Shown piece after piece: positions 29,901 through 33,957 of a DNA stretch of 33,957 bases. Position numbers and translations under genes: made by a program. This stretch comes from a virus. Position 1 is the first letter of the stretch; each line of letters starts with the position of its first letter. The notes below the pieces were generated by a model, which saw only the letters and a list, made by a program, of their open reading frames with translations, was not told the origin of the DNA and ran no database searches. Location of the stretch: positions 1 to 33,957 of the IMG/VR virus record IMGVR_UViG_3300012002_000197; one strand, given 5' to 3'.

Positions 29901-32097
29901 CTATCTCAATTTTGACGATGACGATGGTAATAGCTCACAGCCTTTCTGGGAAAATGATATCATAAAGGCACAGCAATTTACGGGAAGAAATGTGAGGGTT
30001 GTTGAAGGTAGGATAAGTAGTATTACGACTAAATTAAAGTCTGACCAAGTAGCTCTAATTAAATCAACAACAACAGGGACACCACAAGCCGGTGATGAGT
30101 TCGTGAGGATGGGTAACTATACGGACACAGACAGGCAAGGAGCCGTTTATCTAACTTCAAGTGACAATAACGCTCCTTACCTTGATGTAATTGATGGTGT
30201 TAGTAGTGTAAATTATACGGGCTCTGATAAGGTAAAAGCACGTTTAGGAAAGTTGGATGGAATTACTGATACTGACTTTGGGGGCACTCTTTCAGGCTAC
30301 GGATTATACTCTGAGAATGTATATCTTAAAGGTAAAATTGTTGTAACAGGTGGAAATGCTGAAACTCAATCAGGGGCACAATCCAAAGCAGATACAGCAG
30401 AAGGTAATGCAATTTCAGAAGCCGAATCTAAAGATAATACACTTATAGGTAATTATTCATTAGGCAGTCTTGACAGCCTTGCATATAAAAACACCGTAGA
30501 AAAAGCAGAACTTGGAACGACAGTAATTCAAGGAGGATATTTAAGAACTGACCTTATTGAAGCAGGAACAATAGTTGCTGAAAAACTGGCATTCACACCT
30601 ACTGACAGTGATAATATCATAGGTACAATAAATACCAGTACAGAAGGTCTTGAAATTAATGCTGACATATCAGTTAATTCTTTTCCTACCGTTTCTGATG
30701 TAGGCTGTCGGTTGCTTGTTAGATTTGATAATTCCGGAATTGAAGCTACCGGAAATTCACCTTTACAAACAGAAAGAGAACCAGATTATTATGAAGGAGT
30801 TGCTGGAATGTCTGCTGATTTTCGGAATACAAATCAGTATTTCCGAATGCACTACCGATATGAATTAGGCTATTCAGGCAATTATCTGATATATAGCCTT
30901 TGGTTCAAGGCTGCAAAAAATAGTACAAACAGAGCCCTTGTTACTCAGAAACTTTCTGGAAGTAGTTTGTATAGAGGTTTGCTGATAACAAGTTCAAACC
31001 AAATCAGAATGGTTGGGCGTGACAGCTCAGACGGTTATCAATCTGTTGGGTCATCATCATCGGATTGGAATGAAAATGAGTGGACACACGTCATAGGCAG
31101 GCAGCACAGTGATAGAATTGAGCTTTGGATTAACGGAAATAAGATTGGTGAAACCAATATGGGTTCCACAGCCAGTTTTGACCGGGATATTGACGTAGGA
31201 TTAAGATACAATGACGCTTATCCTTTCGATGGTTTTATTGATGAATTGAGAATTTATCAATATTCAAGAATGGAGAGTTCTGTTACAAGTGATCTGGCTA
31301 AATTTTACAAGTCTCTTTATTTATATCCTGCTGGCAACGCCGGTGGAAAAATAAGTGCTAATCAGGTAAGAACAGGCGAGCTACTTTCCCAAAACTGGGA
31401 AAATGGAAAAGGAACCCGGTTCGATTTAAATGCAGGGTTGCTGGAGATGAAGAATAATGCAGGTGACACCATTTTTAAGTTCGATTCCGGAGATCAAACT
31501 GCAAAGATAGCAGGGTTTGAGTTTGATGAAGACTCTTTATTTAGTGATACCGTATCTTTAGGTTCAGGAAGTTTAGCACTTCAAGATAGTGCAACACTTT
31601 ATTTTTACAAAAACAATCAAATAAATTACATTGCCCCAGGTTCTGATATATTTTACGGTAATAATTCGCATGGTCTAAAGATGGTTTCAATGCCATCTTC
31701 ATATACACCTACTTCACAAAATGAAAGAGCACAAATATCATTAATTGACACATCAATTGATCAATATGATGAACAAAGATTAATTTATTTAAATGGATTA
31801 ATCATAACAGCCGGACAGAGATTTATTAATTTAACAAGTAATACAATACAAGCGAATCAAATAGCAGATTACAATGTTATTTATACAACTGATAGTCAAT
31901 TATATTTACCCAGTTTATCAACAAATGATAAGTCTGATAGCGGCTATGTTGCGAAAGGGAAAGAAATAACAATAATAAATAAATCAGGAACTAACTTATT
32001 AATACAAAATGTTGAGAGTGGAAATTTTAGTATAAGTAATAATACTTCTACAAAAGTGATAGTTGGTGATGACAGAAAATTTTACAAAATAACTTAA
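26974..32097 (+). CDS. Large tail tip/fibre protein with LamG-like domain
   Basis: 1707 residues. The first 620 or so resemble a baseplate/tip protein (FKSISNVLNRIKIDELDFTG, then FRVTHYQDGNVVFQGYLVPE and HPFDIKLKAVDGLGLLKKAD). A link region follows (ITSSKIGEGSRLKSINWDDI and KPRAFPPSRHSHGDEEMF), then GGHAAADYP near 811, a motif common in fibre shafts. Residues about 1237-1431 look like a concanavalin-A/LamG domain (YLIYSLWFKAAKNSTN, WTHVIGRQHSDRIELWINGN, GFIDELRIYQYSRM), which probably binds a surface polysaccharide. From about base 29390 the DNA is visibly more AT-rich and uses different codons until the gene ends, pointing to exchange of the receptor-binding half. A second AT-rich patch lies around 27860-28340. 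Confidence 0.88.
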   Translation: MYGEKYNIEFKSISNVLNRIKIDELDFTGTPVDLQPGAEIPKLSKDQEGHFMGSELVFYVEANSVDGMPEFYTENPRKFRVTHYQDGNVVFQGYLVPEQYSDPYIYHPFDIKLKAVDGLGLLKKADFDLNYFQKESDILDHILKKTGFDLPIYIAIDIRHDCQGVSSDPAMEYTSVNVNQLYTNEGEAPSCYEVIEKILESYGKELFITQYREKWLIFRKIDILGKFYVYVDGTYLSNDTLFSIKEFGNDKNLFPVGSLRRDINKRLHHVNLSTDLGRANNILPENIFEKEVCPDNSRQYRSKNWVAHGTLSSQCNVSRTFMDSKSVYVRFDPQSNPDFDQYLYYNLYNIDQNSQNWLFQFSMQMSTGYLSSREVEIPFDIKIKPNTETGSVYYLRNDGWSTTFDPDKVLRLKFKISMVPDKQAVIPIESADVSIPGIPVDCNLVFRFFRNQESKTDYYTDIRVFDMNFGLNEDDLEVPAFINYDMPITDNPINKEKIENIIGSAPDYANKETLFKKVKYDESAEIAPVNWQHKDDTSQYSLSEIVLHEIASNNRQPRQILSGVITGSAIDTLMIFRDYTVADQPLFFAKQVTYNLHQEEVSGKFEEYLYFEKVATIIDQAVISENFSSNNSDPITSSKIGEGSRLKSINWDDIAGKPRAFPPSRHSHGDEEMFLFDGKISINDDGDILFGAKSIFNADVHINGNIYQNGQAYETHAEQLYTTKDFIIQRDGATTAIAAGEIAGSKILKADGTNNVIFGTTNDAVARIGWEGDALQAIATRQDNPTNNGHAVWSDADNMFLTRSAAFDSDKLGGHAAADYPRRYINETISGLYDFENGIKALSVESGLIKTEAGDNNHITIETFAGENTSGDIYLHTDSSGDYYQGVVDINTDLEVLKSIRVGDNLKSQSAFVGGFAGQNWLLDGSTNHLTLDRLTVRGRMDVYELVINKIRATNGSLWVSDSAKVVSVSEDDTYYYLNFDDDDGNSSQPFWENDIIKAQQFTGRNVRVVEGRISSITTKLKSDQVALIKSTTTGTPQAGDEFVRMGNYTDTDRQGAVYLTSSDNNAPYLDVIDGVSSVNYTGSDKVKARLGKLDGITDTDFGGTLSGYGLYSENVYLKGKIVVTGGNAETQSGAQSKADTAEGNAISEAESKDNTLIGNYSLGSLDSLAYKNTVEKAELGTTVIQGGYLRTDLIEAGTIVAEKLAFTPTDSDNIIGTINTSTEGLEINADISVNSFPTVSDVGCRLLVRFDNSGIEATGNSPLQTEREPDYYEGVAGMSADFRNTNQYFRMHYRYELGYSGNYLIYSLWFKAAKNSTNRALVTQKLSGSSLYRGLLITSSNQIRMVGRDSSDGYQSVGSSSSDWNENEWTHVIGRQHSDRIELWINGNKIGETNMGSTASFDRDIDVGLRYNDAYPFDGFIDELRIYQYSRMESSVTSDLAKFYKSLYLYPAGNAGGKISANQVRTGELLSQNWENGKGTRFDLNAGLLEMKNNAGDTIFKFDSGDQTAKIAGFEFDEDSLFSDTVSLGSGSLALQDSATLYFYKNNQINYIAPGSDIFYGNNSHGLKMVSMPSSYTPTSQNERAQISLIDTSIDQYDEQRLIYLNGLIITAGQRFINLTSNTIQANQIADYNVIYTTDSQLYLPSLSTNDKSDSGYVAKGKEITIINKSGTNLLIQNVESGNFSISNNTSTKVIVGDDRKFYKIT

Positions 32098-32107
32098 TCA
32101 AACACTT

Positions 32108-32695
32108 ATGACACAACCGAAGAAAGCACAACCGAAAAAGGCAGAACAGGCCAAAAAAGCCCCCGCCGGGCCAACCAACCAGGAACTGTTCGACCTCAAA
32201 TCAGCCATTGAACAATTGAAAAAAGGCGGATCCAACAGCTTCAAACTGGCCATGATGGACAACGAGGACCTTATTAATCCCGAAGTCCGGAAACTCAACG
32301 AGCTGCAGGAGCCATCCGAAAGTTTCAAAAAGTACCAAGAAGAATACCGCCAACTCTTACAAAAACACGCCGAAATTGATGAGAATACCGGCGCTCTGGC
32401 ACTCTATTCTCAACCTTATGGCCAAGGCGTCCGGGTCAGCAACCCCGGTCCAAATTCGTTCTTTAATATCGTAAATGATGAAGAAGGCTGGAAAAAGGCA
32501 ATCAAAGACCTGCAAGAAAGGCATAAGGACACCCTTACAGAGCGCGATAAGCAGATGAAGGAGTTTGAGGAGACCCTTCAAAAGCCAGCCAAAAAGATCA
32601 ATTTCGTTAAAGTGGGCCGGGCTGCAATTCCGGGAAATGTAGAAGTTGGATACGAAGAGTTGAGGACGTTTCGGAAATGGATCATAAAAGAGTAA
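32108..32695 (+). CDS. Coiled-coil protein after the fibre gene
   Basis: 195 residues, unknown family. The start is Lys/Pro/Ala-rich (MTQPKKAQPKKAEQAKKAPA), then helices (QELFDLKSAIEQLKKGGSNS, SFKKYQEEYRQLLQKHAEID) and a long charged helix near 140-165. The end (AIPGNVEVGYEELRTFRKWI) is more compact. It may be a fibre chaperone or minor tail protein given its place; a lysis role is less likely as it has no membrane segment. Base composition returns to that of the phage core. Confidence 0.7.
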   Translation: MTQPKKAQPKKAEQAKKAPAGPTNQELFDLKSAIEQLKKGGSNSFKLAMMDNEDLINPEVRKLNELQEPSESFKKYQEEYRQLLQKHAEIDENTGALALYSQPYGQGVRVSNPGPNSFFNIVNDEEGWKKAIKDLQERHKDTLTERDKQMKEFEETLQKPAKKINFVKVGRAAIPGNVEVGYEELRTFRKWIIKE

Positions 32696-33171
32696 ATCCA
32701 AAAAACCATGCCAGTTCTATGCTACAACATTCCGACGCATTTTTTTCTCAATTGTGGTCATTTATAACAGGGGTAATTATGTCGGTGATAGGCTACTTTT
32801 TGCCCGTGAAAGACATTGTCCACCTCATTCTTTTGTTTTTCATCTTAGACGTGATTTTCGGATATTGGGCCGCCCGTCGCACCCGCGGCGAAAATTTTTC
32901 AGCCAAAATAATTTGGAACACAACAATCCCCCGGATGGTCCTTTCACTTGTACTAATTTTAGGAGCATTCATGTGGGATACGACCTTCGGGCAGGACTAC
33001 ATCGCTACATATAAGATCGTCGGATGGTTCATAGCTGGCATATTGCTTTTCTCCATCGGCCAAAACGGTTACCAAATAACCCGCTGGCGTGCATTTCGCC
33101 ACATCGGCGACGCGATTGAAAAAAAACTGGGCACAGAAATAACAACAAAAGATCATGAGAGAAATAGTTAG
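32677..33171 (+). CDS. Holin (phage_holin_4-like)
   Basis: 164 residues with three or four membrane segments: about 24-42 (SQLWSFITGVIMSVIGYFLP), 47-65 (IVHLILLFFILDVIFGYWAA), 85-103 (RMVLSLVLILGAFMWD) and 113-130 (IVGWFIAGILLFSIGQ). Between them lie RRTRGENFSAKIIWNTTIPR and a basic C-terminal tail. It matches holins of the toxin-secretion/phage-lysis family. ATG 32677 overlaps the previous gene by 19 bases; an ATG at 32719 would remove 14 residues. Followed with a 17-base overlap by the amidase gene. Confidence 0.82.
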   Translation: MDHKRVNPKNHASSMLQHSDAFFSQLWSFITGVIMSVIGYFLPVKDIVHLILLFFILDVIFGYWAARRTRGENFSAKIIWNTTIPRMVLSLVLILGAFMWDTTFGQDYIATYKIVGWFIAGILLFSIGQNGYQITRWRAFRHIGDAIEKKLGTEITTKDHERNS

Positions 33172-33568
33172 AATAATCATTCACTGTTCCGACAGCGACA
33201 ATCCCGATCACGACGACATTTCCGTAATTAGGGAATGGCATACGTCCCCGTCCCCCAATGATCCATCAAAGCCATGGAGCGATGTCGGATATCATTATTT
33301 CATCCAGTCCGATGGGACCATCCAGAAAGGCCGCGACGAAGACACCATCGGCGCCCACGCCCTCGGTTACAACGCCAACAGCATCGGCATTTGCCTGCAC
33401 GGCCGGCACAATTTCACCGAAATTCAATTCCGGCACCTGGCCAATCTCATTCAGCACATCCGCAAAGACCATGATATTTCCGAAATTGAAGGGCATTACC
33501 ATTATGATTCCCATAAGACGTGCCCCAATTTCAATGTTTCAAAATTCAAAAAAAACTATGACCTATGA
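33155..33568 (+). CDS. N-acetylmuramoyl-L-alanine amidase (T7 lysozyme type)
   Basis: 137 residues, endolysin cutting the amide between MurNAc and the peptide. Zinc ligands are His10 (IIHCSDS), His114 (GHYHYD) and Cys123 (HKTCPNF); Tyr46 (DVGYHYFI) and Lys121 complete the T7-lysozyme catalytic set. GTIQKGRDEDTIGAHALGYN and SIGICLHG are standard Amidase_2 landmarks. There is no cell-wall-binding domain and no signal peptide, so release depends on the holin next to it. Its end overlaps the last gene by 4 bases. Confidence 0.94.
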   Translation: MREIVRIIIHCSDSDNPDHDDISVIREWHTSPSPNDPSKPWSDVGYHYFIQSDGTIQKGRDEDTIGAHALGYNANSIGICLHGRHNFTEIQFRHLANLIQHIRKDHDISEIEGHYHYDSHKTCPNFNVSKFKKNYDL

Positions 33569-33879
33569 GCATTTTCAGCAAATTACTCGGAAAAGACGGC
33601 GGCATCATCGGGCAGGTCACTGGCATTGTCGATAAAGCTATCACAGACAAGGACGCCCGCGACAAAATGATCTACCAGATCAGCCTTCTCATGATGCAAA
33701 GCAGAATCGCCCCGTATGTTAGAGCGATCATCGGCATCATCATTGTCGTTTCCGTCATGTTCTTCGGCGATTCCGTCACCCTCTCGAACGACGGCCAGCA
33801 ATATGCCCTTTACGCCGTCCTGGGCTACTATTTCCTCGACCGCGTCTTCAGCTCCCTCGGCGCCGGAAAAAACAAATAA
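33565..33879 (+). CDS. Membrane protein of the lysis cassette (holin of 3TMs type)
   Basis: 104 residues. An amphipathic N-terminal part (SIFSKLLGKDGGIIGQVTGI, DKAITDKDARDKMIYQISLL) is followed by SRIAPYVRAIIGIIIVVSVM (about 46-65) and QYALYAVLGYYFLDRVFSSL (about 78-97). The layout fits holin-of-3TMs proteins. With a holin before the amidase, this one could be an antiholin or second holin. Last gene before attR; the shared ATGA overlap with the amidase shows cotranscription. Confidence 0.78.
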   Translation: MSIFSKLLGKDGGIIGQVTGIVDKAITDKDARDKMIYQISLLMMQSRIAPYVRAIIGIIIVVSVMFFGDSVTLSNDGQQYALYAVLGYYFLDRVFSSLGAGKNK

Positions 33880-33883
33880 TTTG

Positions 33884-33901
33884 TTGTACCCTCGTTGTAC
33901 C
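33884..33901 (+). promoter_or_regulatory. Right arm-type integrase binding sites (2x TTGTACC)
   Basis: TTGTACC at 33884-33890 and 33895-33901, 11 bp apart. The whole block GTTGTACCCTCGTTGTACC matches the left block GTTGTACCATGGTTGTACC in 16 of 19 positions, and the flank TTTGTTGTACC also matches the third left site. Together they are probable arm sites on both sides of attP. Confidence 0.68.
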
Positions 33902-33915
33902 ACGACTCACGCAAC

Positions 33916-33940
33916 ACCCGCCGGTCGGGTTTAGTTCTTT
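33916..33940 (+). terminator. Weak terminator before attR
   Basis: ACCCG (33916-33920) with CGGGT (33926-33930), loop CCGGT, followed by TTTAGTTCTTTT. A short stem, but it stands at the end of the lysis genes and would keep phage transcripts from entering host DNA. Confidence 0.45.
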
Positions 33941-33957
33941 TCCCGCCCGGATCACAA
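33941..33957 (+). repeat. attR core (17-bp direct repeat with attL)
   Basis: TCCCGCCCGGATCACAA, identical to 39-55. It marks the right end of the integrated phage; the window ends with it, so host sequence to the right is not visible. Confidence 0.92.

Noticed and set aside
27890-31300. Minus-strand and alternate-frame ORFs within the fibre gene
   Set aside because: They are shadows of the 1707-codon frame, with no start context and low-complexity translations.

Overview
The window is one complete temperate tailed phage (prophage) of a Bacteroidota host, cut almost exactly at its attachment sites. The left edge holds the 3' part of a tRNA-Arg(TCT) gene. The last 17 bases of the window repeat the tRNA 3' end, so integration is at a tRNA 3' end with attL at 39-55 and attR at 33941-33957. 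Host assignment rests on Bacteroidota-type promoters (TTTG, 19-20 bp, TAnnTTTG), the absence of Shine-Dalgarno sequences, and an integrase of the arm-binding Bacteroidota type. No finer taxonomy can be supported from the sequence.

Layout. 1-1421: tRNA, attL, terminator, integrase arm sites, tyrosine integrase. 1421-2564: no gene; instead 22 units of exactly 48 bp in tandem, ending in a second copy of the integrase 3' end. 2565-3600: a small exported-protein gene, then the lysogeny switch, with a leftward HTH repressor and back-to-back promoters. 3640-10503: rightward early operon with KilA-N protein, LuxR-type and excisionase-like HTH proteins, ASCH protein, zinc ribbons and a Lin1244/DUF4373 replication protein whose gene contains a probable iteron origin, followed by an HNH endonuclease and small unknown genes. 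About 10490-11760: an AT-rich insertion that looks like integron gene cassettes, with three attC-like stem-loops, two small intact genes and one gene broken by a stop. 11757-13192: HNH nuclease and a second tyrosine recombinase. 13193-16090: candidate cos site, phospholipase-D-like nuclease, P27-type small terminase and large terminase. 16101-18381: an accessory islet with its own operator-overlapped promoter and terminator, encoding small and largely acidic unknown proteins. 18503-24451: HK97-type head genes (portal, protease, capsid, connectors) and tail tube. 24495-32097: tail chaperones joined by a programmed -1 frameshift, tape measure, and a 1707-residue tip/fibre protein with a LamG-like C-terminal domain. 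32108-33879: lysis region with holin-like membrane proteins and a T7-lysozyme-type amidase.

How it works together: it reads as a cos-type, HK97-headed, long non-contractile-tailed siphophage. The repressor holds the rightward early promoter. The replication protein probably acts at an origin inside its own gene. Terminase packages DNA into a protease-matured HK97 capsid. The integrase is probably autoregulated, because its promoter overlaps its own arm sites. The most unusual parts are the 48-bp array behind the integrase, the integron-like cassettes inside the early operon, and the regulated islet between terminase and portal.
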